From positions 1,433,501 to 1,497,500 of the forward strand of contig NC_056425.1 in assembly GCF_905147365.1 (NCBI RefSeq): DNA of 64,000 bases. The letters run 5' to 3'. The DNA is from Aricia agestis (taxonomy: Eukaryota; Arthropoda; Insecta; Lepidoptera; Lycaenidae). This document shows positions 10,546-21,099 of the stretch, in pieces. The translations under genes and the position numbers were made by a program. The first letter of the stretch is position 1. Each line of letters starts with the position of its first letter. The notes under the pieces were generated by a model, which ran no database searches, was not told where the DNA came from, and saw nothing but the letters and a program-made list of their open reading frames with translations.

Positions 10546-11159
10546 CATAAAATTGTTGTTCGTCTTATCAAAATGAAGCTATTCTAAAAAATTAGCTTGA
10601 TTATAATAAAAAAAATTGTTAAGACATATAAGATTTCATGTATAAAGTACCATTTTGTCGGCATCATTAATATTACTAGAGGTCGCCCAATGGTCGAAAT
10701 TCGACCTTAGTTTCAACGACATTAGGATTACTACCTCGTGTACTACCTCTATTATTTTTTTTTTAATATTGACTTTATCATTTTTTTTCAACTCTTGTCT
10801 CTCACTTGAAACTCAGTGATCTCAGACTGGCCGTGTAAGCATTGTCTAATAGTATCTTATTCAATAAAAAAAAACTATAATCCATTTTCAATTTGTCAAC
10901 TTGTTGTCAACAAACTTCAACCATAAATAAAAGAGTATAATTCGTATGTATACGCTTGTCACTCAAAAATCTGTCATTTCTCATGTGTGTGTGTTGTAGT
11001 GTGTGTAATGTTTTATTTGTTAAAAAAATGTATGATAAAAGCATAATTTTAAAATAATATTATCTCGATGCACTCCTTCACCATATAAACTATAACTGTG
11101 CAAAATTTCATTCACCTACGTTTCCCCATTTTTCGTCAAAAGGGAAACAAAGTTTTTGT
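10546..11159. other. Intergenic, nothing recognised
   Basis: Poly-A and poly-T rich. No exon or element ends that I can support. Confidence 0.4.
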
Positions 11160-11700
11160 CTCACGTATTAATATATAAATGTGCATTCATGTCAAATTAC
11201 AGCTTTGTAGACAGACAGACAGACAGACAGACGAACAGACGGACAAATGGACATACGGACGGACATACTGAAACTATAAGGATTCCTTGTTGTCTACGGA
11301 ACCCTAAAAAATATTTTTTTATGGTACCTTCTCTACACATAAAGCGGGGATGATTTTTTTTTCGCGTCCACCCCATCGTGTGGGTTGTCGTTGGATAGCT
11401 TTTTTTAAAAATATGAGTATTCTTAGATCATTTTCCGGTTTAGGGATCCGTTTGTGAAATATTTTGAAGTGGAAAAAATCGTTAGAGTCCAGTGTCCCCC
11501 CATTCTACCAGCTAAACGGTTGCTTCTGGAAATGTGAAAAAAAACACGGGAGTAGGAAATATGCTGAATTTAAAAGGAAAACTATCACGGCTAAAAAACT
11601 TCATAAGTTTTTTAGTTATAGTCGATCAACTAAAAAAAATGTATTCGGCGAAGTATCACCTACGAACATTTCGTTCAAATTCCTTTGAACGTAACTGAGA
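11160..11700 (+). repeat. Long dispersed repeat, copy A
   Basis: GACA-type microsatellite (about 11210-11245), then CTACGGAACCCTAAAAAATA, GCGGGGATGAT, and on to TTCAAATTCCTTTGAACG. The same sequence order is found inverted at 46430-47455. ORFs across it lack domains. Confidence 0.65.
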
Positions 11701-11839
11701 TGATGTTGTTAGTATTGTAAAACACGTTATAAATGTACATATTTCATTCACCATACAAAAATTAAGTATCAAAAACTGGAGGTACTACGGAAACCTATAT
11801 TACGCGTGGCCCGACACGCACTTGGCCGGTTTTATTCTT

Positions 11840-11908
11840 AATTGATTTGAAAGAGGTAACACTACGATGTTGTCACTTTTTAATTTCTTCTCTTTTTTGA
11901 CAGACTAT
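11840..11908. repeat. Fragment of the MITE family at 18735-18872
   Basis: Contains ACACTACGATGTTGTCACTT and TTTGACAGACTATA, one arm of the family whose intact fold-back copy is at 18735-18872. Confidence 0.6.
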
Positions 11909-12411
11909 ACTTTGAGTCGGGGGTCCATCTGGGGTAAAAGACTTTTGATCTCGGAAAATGTACGTACGAATTTTGGCGCAAAAATTCGTTTATTGCGCGG
12001 TAATAAAGCACCCCACAGACTACTTAGGGATACTACGTATAAGCACCCTATAATTTATAAACAGACAAGCAACACCATCTACTGGAATACCATTGAGTTT
12101 TTATGTCAATGTGACTTCTTGTTGCCAAGCACACAGGTAGATGGCACTGATATTATAGTTTAATATTAATATCCCCTGAATCTCTTGACGATCTTGATCT
12201 CTTATTGAAAAACAAAGAGAGAGAACAAGAGAATGGTACCAACTTTTACATAATTTATTTACGTTGTACCACAAAAATATCTTAGACTAGCAACTCCATT
12301 GTACCAAAATATGTTTATCATGCAGAACAATAGGTACTTCTTCCGGGATAAAAAGTACCATTAAGGGAGATTGCAGACAGCACACTTTCTGTGTGATTGA
12401 GTCTGCGGGGC

Positions 12412-12450
12412 ACATACAGTCGGCATGGCCGGGCCATGCCGACTGTATGT
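12412..12450. repeat. Perfect 39-bp palindrome
   Basis: Two 19-base arms, ACATACAGTCGGCATGGCC and its exact inverse, flank a single central G. It could be the core of a very small fold-back element or a hairpin in RNA. No TA duplication is obvious. Confidence 0.7.
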
Positions 12451-13560
12451 CTCTCAATAATAACAATTAACATAGGTATTGTGTTATTGCAGATTTCAAA
12501 ATGAAAGACTTTCTTAAAATTGTATCATTTATTTACATCTTAACTTATAATATAAAGTTTTTTGAAATAAACTGTGTAAAGACAATTATTTTGACCTGCA
12601 ACAAAAGAAAACAATGTTTAATTACTAGTTAAATTAGGCAAACATTGTTTGAACAATAAAAATTAAAGGGTGTTTTCTGTTTTCAATGTTTTGTAAAAAA
12701 GGGAACTCCAACAAAATTCTTGTCAAGGGGAAGAATTTTGTAGGAACTCCAAATTTGTCACCAGGCTATATTTTAGTTTAGGCTCATTATAGTTTGCCGC
12801 CTGCTACGAATACAAGAATGAAAGAAAACAGAATAGAGCATTGGGAGGGGTACTTTCATGTTTTAGCTGTTAGTAGGAGCTGTTAGTGAGTGTCAGTTAC
12901 ATGTAAACACTACATAGTTGATAGTACACATACAATAAAATATAAGCTCTTCTCTACACCTCTTCTTAATTTACATTTTTTCTAATTTATGCTGTAGCTG
13001 CGTGAAGGTACTAACCTTAATAATATTATTACTTCATACTCATAGTTACTCATTTTGAACTGTTGGCACTGATGTAGTGGTATAATATCACCAGTAGGAA
13101 AATTGAAACTCCCAAAATGTTGGAAAAGACTGCTAGCTGAATGTCAGTTATCATTTTGTCGTTGTATTTAGCTCACCGCTGAAAAGAAATACGAGAATAT
13201 TACAAAAAGAAAGATGCACAATGCGAGCGGATTTAAGATGAACTTATTGGGAAATAAAAAGGCTTTCTCGTGGTGCTGCCTTAAAAAATATTTATCTGGT
13301 ATCTGATTAAAGCAAAATAAGTTAATAAATACGAATATAGTATTGAATTAATAGAATTTGCTCACAATTTGTAGCTACACCGGGCAAGTCGAAAAACACG
13401 AAACAAACTTTGAAGTTTGAGATAAAATTGACAGTTTGGTACACGTCATTAGTCATTACCTACTTTTCTAGAAAGGTGAACGCAGTTTTTGCCATAAAGA
13501 TATAGGGATAAGTCCAATGAGTTTCTAAAATACTTAGTAACATAGAATATCATTGGATAA
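12451..13560. other. Intergenic, no gene seen
   Basis: AT-rich, with many stops in all frames. No element ends recognised before the MITE fragment at 13561-13607, which matches one arm of 18735-18872. Confidence 0.45.
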
Positions 13561-13637
13561 GTCTGTCAAAAAAGTGAAAAAATTAAAAAGTGGCAACATC
13601 GTAGTTTTCTGTGCTCAGAACAGGAAAATAAGAACAA

Positions 13638-14204
13638 TGCGCGCACGGGCAACTTAGTTGCTCGGCGATTTATTTGTCTCTTTCGAAAAAATACCGACTT
13701 TTTTCAGTTTTTTTCTTGACAGTCATCAACATGGATTTGGTCGAGACGGCTGTGGTCGTTGCACTCGCTATAAAAAACCGAAGAAAGCGTCACAAAATAG
13801 AATATTGGGTGCATCCACTATGGAGCGATCGGCTGACTCTCGGGAAATTTTATATTAGTTTTATGAAATTGAGAGCATACCCAAAAAAAAAAATTAGTTA
13901 CTTTAGAATGAGTGTCGAAAGTACTCCAGTATTTACTCTAGTATTTTAGAAACTCATTGCTGCAAGTACACACAAACTCACGCAGCGGCGGTCGAGTAGC
14001 AACTGACCGGTCGGCAACTTTTTTGTTGCCCGTGCGCGCACTTGCATAGAAACCAATAGGGAAGGAGACAGTTGCGTCGCGGACTCTGGGCAACGAAAAA
14101 GTTGCCCAGAGTTGCGTCGCTACGTGCGCGCACTTTCATACTAGCTCCTAGACTTCATCAAGAGACAAATAAATCGTCGAGCAACTAAGTTGCCCGTGCG
14201 CGCA
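13638..14204 (+). mobile_element. Non-autonomous Harbinger-like element
   Basis: Inverted ends TGCGCGCACGGGCAACTTAG match for about 40 bp through GATTTATTTGTCT on both sides. Further copies of the GTTGCCCGTGCGCGCA motif occur inside near 14020 and 14100. The left part encodes a transposase fragment that resembles the HARBI1 N terminus. I do not see a clean 3-bp target duplication. The element is an internally deleted derivative. Confidence 0.65.
13731..13949 (+). pseudogene. Truncated Harbinger (HARBI1-like) transposase
   Basis: The ORF begins with ATG at 13731 in a good context and gives 72 residues. The segment YWVHPLWSDR.. followed by LRAYPKKKISYFRMS resembles the N-terminal part of PIF/Harbinger nucleases, where a WV-P element is followed by an LR.. 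and a Y-RMS block. The DDE nuclease domain is missing, since the frame stops just after this block and the element's right half is non-coding. It cannot act as a nuclease. The assignment rests on motif memory and not on an alignment. Confidence 0.55.
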
Positions 14205-14999
14205 TACCCTAAGGAGAAGAGTTATGTAGCGCCGTTTATATCACAAACTTATAATATACTGTCGTATAGACCACCTGACATAGACAACCCGAAAATGCGT
14301 GACCATTTTTGATCTGTCAATGTGTGCGTGTGCTAGTGATGTATATTTTACTATCGATAGTATAGTATTTTGCTATCGATAGTTTAGTCCGTTCGAGTTA
14401 TTTTACCTGAGTTTCTATAAGAATTAAATAATATGCAACTTTGACAGATTTTGTATTTCAAATTAGGTATCATAAATTTTAATTGGCAAAAAAGGTGACG
14501 ATTGAAAAGTAGATACACATTTTCGTTCGGAATGATTTTTCAATCGTCATTCGTCGGATATGTTATGACTTATGACATGAGGTTCTTATAGGGGTAAATA
14601 ATATACACATAAGACATTATAAAGTTACTTATTTATTACTCAGGTAAAATCTATCTGGTAAATCAGCCCTTACATTGCTGCATTGAAAGTAAACGTTGAA
14701 AGTAAACAACACACATAGTATATTATATTTTATTCTTAAATTAAATACATAGGTATCATAATACTTTTGGGAGTGCCTCCACTGCCGGCGCCGGCTCCCA
14801 AAAATATCAGTAATGGGAACTACGGTAAGTATACTGCCGGCAGCCGAGATATAAAACAACGACTGCCGGCGCTGGCACTCAAAATGGGAGCCGGTGATAA
14901 TGCGTAAAGCGCTAGGTTCCAGTGCCGATACACACATTTTAAAAAGAAATAATAATTATAATCTCAATTTATATATTCGACTTTACCGACTTCCAAAGG
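14205..14999. other. Intergenic with GCCGGC-rich patch
   Basis: Between 14770 and 14920 the motif CTGCCGGCGCTGGC and relatives recur, partly inverted, with GGGAGCCGG flanks. This looks like a decayed fold-back. Another GCCGGC-rich patch lies at 15478-15595. No gene seen. Confidence 0.45.
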
Positions 15000-15380
15000 T
15001 GAAGGTTTGGTACCTATTTGTTCGGCTGTGGATATATTAGTTTTTTGTGATGCATTTTCTAGCTTAGCTTTACCTTTGCTATCTTTTTCAGCTACCAAAA
15101 AGTAAGATTTTGCACCACAGCTACAGTCATAAACTCCGTGGTATACTTCCGAAGGTACTGAACAGAACTTCAGATTCCTTATACATGTAGAGAGTTTCAG
15201 CGTTGTTTAAATAAGCAAAGATATTGTCGTTAAATGCTACTATGCAGATCACATTTATCAGCATCTTCATCATCACTACCATCCAAGATTCAAGCCCCAT
15301 ACGAGCACCGGTGATCGCGACAACAATAGAATACAATAGCATTTCCGGGAATCCCTGATCGAAGGATTCAAATAATTATG
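15000..15380. repeat. Dispersed repeat shared with 50300-50540
   Basis: AGTAAGATTTTGCACC, CATGTAGAGAGTTTCAGCGTT and CATCTTCATCATCACTACCAT occur in the same order at 50320-50500. The copies are moderately diverged and have no conserved ORF. Confidence 0.6.
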
Positions 15381-15639
15381 CATCCTTACAATTATTATGT
15401 CCTTATTATTTGTACTTTTCATAGTCATTTAGCTCAAGTCTGATGTTTTTGATCGTTATTCTGTTTGACAAGCGATAGCCGAATAGGCGCCGGCAGCCTA
15501 TTCGGCAAACATCGCGTGACTTCGGCAAACTTCGGAGTTCGGAAAACGGCGCCGGCAGCCATTTTGGCAACCGGCGCCGGCAGCGGAGGCCCACCACTTC
15601 TTTCGACTATAAATTAAACCTCCGCATATTTATAATAAA

Positions 15640-15860
15640 TTTAGACCTTCCGCGCGGCTTCACTCCCGTAAATTAGGAATTTCAAAGACAAATTAGCCCA
15701 CAAAAATAGCCTATGATCCTTCATGTGGTCTACTTTATATTTATGCCAAACAACATAAAAAATGCTGGATGGTGCGTGAGATAAGCCCGTTCAAATAATT
15801 TTTCCCGTTTTTTCCACTTTTTCCTGTTTCTTGGCTATGAGCTATCTAACTCTGAAAGAA
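15640..15860 (-). repeat. Dispersed repeat (GCGCGGCTTCGCCCGCG family), diverged
   Basis: Contains CCGCGCGGCTTC, AAATTAGGAATTTC, CCTATGATCC and GGTGCGTGAGATAAGC. The order matches the copies at 50560-50830, 53607-53870 and 54730-55290. Confidence 0.6.
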
Positions 15861-16200
15861 TACTTCAAAATTTCATTTCAATTTAATTGAAAAAAAATCG
15901 ACCTGAATATCCAACTTTGAAGGCGCATGACAAAAAAAATACAAATGCTATCAAGCTGAAATTTTGGGAACACTTATTTTTTACCGTGATTTCTTTATTT
16001 TATTAACAATTCGCTAATCTTTGACCTTGTCAGTTGTCATCATCCCTATTATAGCACAAGTCAGCATTTTGGTCACAATTTACGGCGTAGTGAAAACGTG
16101 TAAGCAGTGATTGACATACGACTGACAATTTGTGCCCATATGGGCAGGATTTGGCGACATGTGACACGCTCTATAACATATCTCTTACTTCTAAAAGATT

Positions 16201-16252
16201 GGAAAGGGATGACACTACGAATTTGCCACTTTTTAATTTCTTCACTTTTTTG
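16201..16252. repeat. Fragment of the MITE family at 18735-18872
   Basis: GGGATGACACTACGA and TTAATTTCTTCACTTTTTTG match the right arm of the intact copy. Confidence 0.6.
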
Positions 16253-16570
16253 AGGGCATGGCATGGCGCAATGCGCATGCTAGTTTAAATTTGAATTTCG
16301 TCAGATTTTATTGGCTATCGAAACGTCATATTGGTCCATATACTTATCGAATTTAGGAACACATCAAATCGAAATCCAAAATGTCAGATGTCAATTGTCG
16401 AAATGTCAAATGTTGTCAATAAAATCAAAATTTAACGTTTGTTGTTGTAAATATTTAATTATCCAATTACTTATTTTAGTCTAAAATCTTAATACAAAAG
16501 TGCTCAAAATTGCCAACTGAGTGCATAATATATCTATAGTCTAATAGTCTTGCACATTACATGTGTTAAA

Positions 16571-18434
16571 ATGTATTTATCGTCCGTTAGTTCTCGTTTG
16601 TTACTCAACGATGTGAATACATGGGATTTGAAGAAATCCTACGGCTGCTATGAGGGTATTATTAGAGATGCTTCTTGGAGTGATGATAGCAAATATATTT
16701 TACAGGTAAATTGATATCTTGGCAGTCTTACATAATGCTTAAGGAGTGGCTGTGACTGAACACTGAGACCAGTGGATCTTTAGAATCAGTGCATGGGTGT
16801 GCCGGCTTATTGTATTGTTACTTATTCAATGAAGCGCATTGATTAACGATTTGTCCCGTGAAGGTCTAGCTAGTGGCTCAAAATTTGCCTCTAGTTTCAA
16901 TTAAACTATCCATTGTCACTGAAGTTGTTGTGAATGACATTTTAATACAATAAAATTGTGTTATGTTTTTCAGGTGAATTCCACTGGCCAGGTGGATATA
17001 TTGAGCCCAGCAGACCATGATATAAAAAGTGTTCTGCAAATACCTCTTGACACCTGGTCGGCATGTTTCCATCGCGACGGTTTCAGGAATATTGCCATTG
17101 GCACAAAAAGCGGCAAAGTCATGATTTGGGACACCAAAACTAAATCTATAACAAAGACACTTCAAACTCCCGCTAGGAGGTCGAGCATAGCATTCCTTAG
17201 CTATAACACAAAGAATACGAACCTAGCAGCAACAATGCAGAGCGGCGAGACCATTATATACAGTTTGGTCTCTAATATTCCAATTTTAACAATAAAGCTG
17301 TCTGGTACTGAAAGTATTGCCGGAATGAAGTTCCATCATGAGTCCAGGTCTCTTCTCGGTCTAGCCACCGATGAAGGCCACATCATACTCAGAGATGTAA
17401 CAACAAATAAAGACAAAGCTATATTTGAAAACGTACATGCATCACCTGTGAGCGACTTCACTTATTCCCTTGTAAATAAAGATGTAATGCTATCGAGTGG
17501 CTTGGACAAAATTATGAATGTTTATGATATAAGAATGCAAAATGTAGTATCATCAACGCGTACATCATACACTCTAACTTCAATAGCCATTAATGTCAAT
17601 AATCAAGTTGCTATAGGCTCAAGAAATGGTCATGTGCTCCTTTATGATTTGAGGGACTTGACATGTCCTTTCAAAATATTAAGGGACCACACTGAAGAAG
17701 TAAGCAAGGTAGCCTTTCAACCGGCAAGAAGAAAAACTGCTTCCACAGAGCTGAGCCTGAGAGAAGATGTTGATGTAACTTCATCATTGAAAGTGCACTC
17801 TCCTGCAAGCGGAAGGACATCAGATAATATGTTTTTTGTCAATGATACTCCTCCAAAGCATGAAGTATCCGGGGTTGGTGATAATAAGGAGGACTCCTTC
17901 CTTGTGATGCTCGGTCTCGACAAATCAAACATTGATAATGATGATGATATCAACAGATCACTGAATTTTGAAACAAAAAGCCACGAAATGAGATACCGTC
18001 AGTTGGATACTGAGAAAAATATAAGCAAAGTATCCACTCCACTGACTACAAGCAGGAAGACAGATTTTGGATTTCCATCTCCAATTTGTATATCAAATGG
18101 TGAAGATAAGAGAGGCTCAACTTGCAGTTTATCAAATAATATAAAACGATCAAGTTCAAATGTACAGATCACCAACAATATTGATTCTAAATGTGTTGAT
18201 GAATTAAAGGATTTTATTAACTTAACTCTGTCGTATGTTGCTGATGATAATAGGAACAATTTTCTACATATCATGATGGCTTTGACTAAACAAAAGTTAT
18301 ATTTGGAAAAACAGTTGAATAATGTAAACCAACAGATGCAGCATTTGGTTCAAAATCAAAATGATTTGGTTGAGGCAAACAGACAGTTATCCTTGCAAGT
18401 TGAACAGTTAAAATCACAACACAATATGTTTTAA
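16571..18434 (+). CDS. NEDD1: NEDD1/Grip71-like WD40 protein, two exons
   Basis: Exon 1 is 16571-16705 (45 codons, donor GTAAAT). Exon 2 is 16974-18434 (acceptor TTTTTCAG, phase 0), giving 531 residues. The first ATG of exon 1 starts the protein and restores the first propeller blade (WSDDSKYILQ). Residues 1 to about 270 form WD40 blades with NEDD1-like wording such as SSGLDKIMNVYD, AIGSRNGHVLLYDLRD and an F-hydrophobic-FQ stretch. A disordered Ser/Asn-rich middle follows, then a C-terminal amphipathic or coiled-coil segment (about 455-531, ending HNMF). In animals NEDD1 (Grip71 in Drosophila) docks the gamma-tubulin ring complex to centrosomes and spindles, its C-terminal helix binding the complex and its propeller the augmin/spindle side. 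Family assignment is by recalled similarity and is strong for architecture. No paralogue is nearby. Confidence 0.9.
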
Positions 18435-18533
18435 GTTTAATAATCAATAAGTATTTTAAATTATTTAAGTATCCAATAATGTTTTACTGGGTCTTTGAAA
18501 CTCTTTAAAAATACTTGCTTCGAGTACTAGAAT

Positions 18534-18539
18534 AATAAA
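18534..18539 (+). terminator. Poly(A) signal of NEDD1, proximal
   Basis: AATAAA lies 100 bases after the stop codon. A second AATAAA at 19297-19302 is a possible distal site; which one is used cannot be told from sequence. Confidence 0.5.
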
Positions 18540-18734
18540 ACAAAAAGACAGACATTTTTTTTTTGCATTAAAATGAATTTCATGTTGAATTATATTATTA
18601 TTTGTAAATTGTACTTGCAATTATTTTTATCTTGCAAAATCTCAGTAAATGTTCAATATTATTAAGTATACAATATTAATTAAGTGTCAACGACAATCTG
18701 TAGCCACTATAATAATATGTGCCAACTATTAACA

Positions 18735-18872
18735 TAGAGTCCGTCAAGAAAGTGAAGAAATTGAAAAGTAGCAACATCGTAGTGTCATCCCTTTTTTCTT
18801 AAGATTGATTTGAAAGGGATGACACTACGATGTTGCCACTTTTTAATTTCTTCACTTTCTTGACAGACTATA
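18735..18872. repeat. 138-bp fold-back MITE, intact copy
   Basis: Arms of about 55 bp contain GTCAAGAAAGTGAAGAAATT and ACATCGTAGTGTCATCCCTT, with the inverse on the right. Partial copies sit at 11840-11908, 13561-13607 and 16201-16252, all upstream of NEDD1. This copy is in the region between NEDD1 and seh1. Confidence 0.75.
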
Positions 18873-19689
18873 TTTGTGATCAGTGATCACTGTTTTTAGC
18901 AAATAATTCAAATATTAATTTAAAAATGTGAAAAAAAAAATTAAGTAATTTTTATGCCTCTCATAAAAAAATATATTTAAACCAGTGTTAATTACTATTT
19001 AAGGTCTACTGTCTTTTCTGTCTTAAGATGTGCCAGACATGATGTGAAAGATAAGATGACCTTGCATAGTTATTTACTGTGCTTTATTAGTATGGGGGCT
19101 AAAGTATGCTATGTCGGATCTGATTTGCCGTGTTTTTACATAAAAATCTTATTTTAACTTGTGATTATGTCGTCATAATATTTTGTAATTTAATAGTTTG
19201 TTAATATTTTGCGCTTTGAAAGTGTATTAATTGTAATTTAAATAATATGTGCCATTGATTGTAGGTAATGAAATTTGTTTTTTGGACAATACATTCAATA
19301 AAGTTATTTAAATAGATGTTCAAGATGTGCCTTTTTCTTTTACCCTTGCCAGGTTACTTCGATTGCCGACGGTTTACAGTACGTTAATATGTACCGCATA
19401 AAAGGGACTAACCCAAAATTTTATACTTTATTTTTATACTTGAAAATAAGCCCCGAATTGTTTCATTTTCTAAAATTAGTTACTACATTATATTTCCAAG
19501 AATTAGATCTGAGCAAAAACACGATATCTTAAAATTTTCTCGATAGAAAAAAATCACAAATATGCAACTAATTTTCACGAATTTTTCATTTATTTCTTTA
19601 GCCGTGCATTGAACTTAGTTAATATTTTAACCCACTGTATAAAATTCTATCATTGAGAAACCGACCTAGCGGATTTTTAAATGTTGTAT

Positions 19690-19830
19690 ATTAATTATCG
19701 AGTCGTTAAGAAAAAACTAATTTAGCGATGAATCCGCGTCGTCCTTTTTCACCTGACATATGAAAGACGGGCGTGAGTGTGAAGAGAGAAGGACGATGTT
19801 TGATTTTTTGGGTTAGTCGCCCTCTTAACC
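19690..19830 (+). repeat. Repeat shared inverted with 30095-30205
   Basis: ACGGGCGTGAGTGTGAAGAG, GGACGATGTTTGATTTTT and CCTTTTTCACCTG reappear inverted near 30110-30180. Each copy lies near a SINE-like element (19841-20165 and 30541-30781). Confidence 0.6.
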
Positions 19831-19840
19831 CCAGTCCTTA

Positions 19841-20165
19841 TACGTGGGAGAGCCATGCTTTGGCACGAATGGGCCGGCTCGACCGGAGAAATACCACGTT
19901 CTCACAGAAAACCGGCGTGAAACAGCGCTTGCGCTGTGTTTCGCCGAGTGAGTGAGTTTACCGGAGGCCCAATACCCTACCCTATTCCCTTTCCTACCCT
20001 CCCCTATTCCCTTCCCATCCTTACCCTCCCCTATTACCCTATTCCCTCTTAAAAGGCCGGCAACGCACCTGCAGCTCTTCTGATGCTGCGAGTGTCCATG
20101 GGCGACGGAAGTTGCTTTCCATCAGGTGACCCGATTGCTCGTTTATTTCATTTTAAAAAAAAAAA
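19841..20165 (+). repeat. SINE-like repeat, near full length
   Basis: Plus-strand copy with all family blocks from ACGTGGGAGAGCCATGC to an A-rich tail. The central C-rich tract is long, with repeated CCCTACCCTATTCCC. It lies between NEDD1 and seh1. Confidence 0.8.
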
Positions 20166-21099
20166 GCAACTTTAGCGTAGGCTCAATGCTCATTTATAAT
20201 ATTAGTAGGAGTAGGAAGTAGGATAGTAGGATTCTCTTTGGGCCGCACTGACCTCCATTATACAAGAGGTAAGTGTTGGGCCGGCTTCGGAAAAAATAGC
20301 GCGACGAGCTTGAAGCATCAAGCATACCAGCCAGCAGGAGAGAAATATTGGAAGAATTTGACAGAGGCCCTAGCAAAGTAGTAAAGCAATGGGGATAGTG
20401 TAGGCTACTAATTAATAATAATATTTTATTTCATTAACATAATGTACCCATTTTAAAAATTATATTATAAATTCTATATAGGGAAGCACGGTAATAATCT
20501 GGAACCAAAATAAATATGATTTGCACCTTGATTTGCACTATTACCAAAAAAAAAAAAATGTCAACATCTGTACTCGGTTTTTGGTAGAATGTGAAATATG
20601 GAAAGAGTGATGTTGTGTTTTTATATTATGTTCCTAAAATTGTGTTATCTGGGTTTTTAATGTGTAATATTGGTAGGATATTAACCATTAAATATTCGTC
20701 ATCGTGCACAAGTGTAGGAAAGTGATGTAATAACCAGAAACGTGCTCTTTTGTGTTCCCTCCAAAACTCCATCAAAAGTTTCAGTAAAGCGTCCTACCAC
20801 TTTACTGAATCGACCGACTTGACTTCTTGACTGTATTGACTTTATACTTAGACTTTGACTAGACTTTAGACCTGACTGACCTGACGATAATATAGAAAAA
20901 ATTGTATAAAGAATATTGTTTTCCCGCCATAATATTATACTCGACACTGGCCATGGTTATAGCCGAAGTGCCATTATATGGAAAAAAAAAAAAAAAACAT
21001 CTGTACTCGTTTGTCAGTTGTCACTTCTCAGATTGTCATTTTTCGCGAGTCAACGGAATTTAGCGTTGTTAATTGTTATTATTTCGTATTTTGTTCAAT

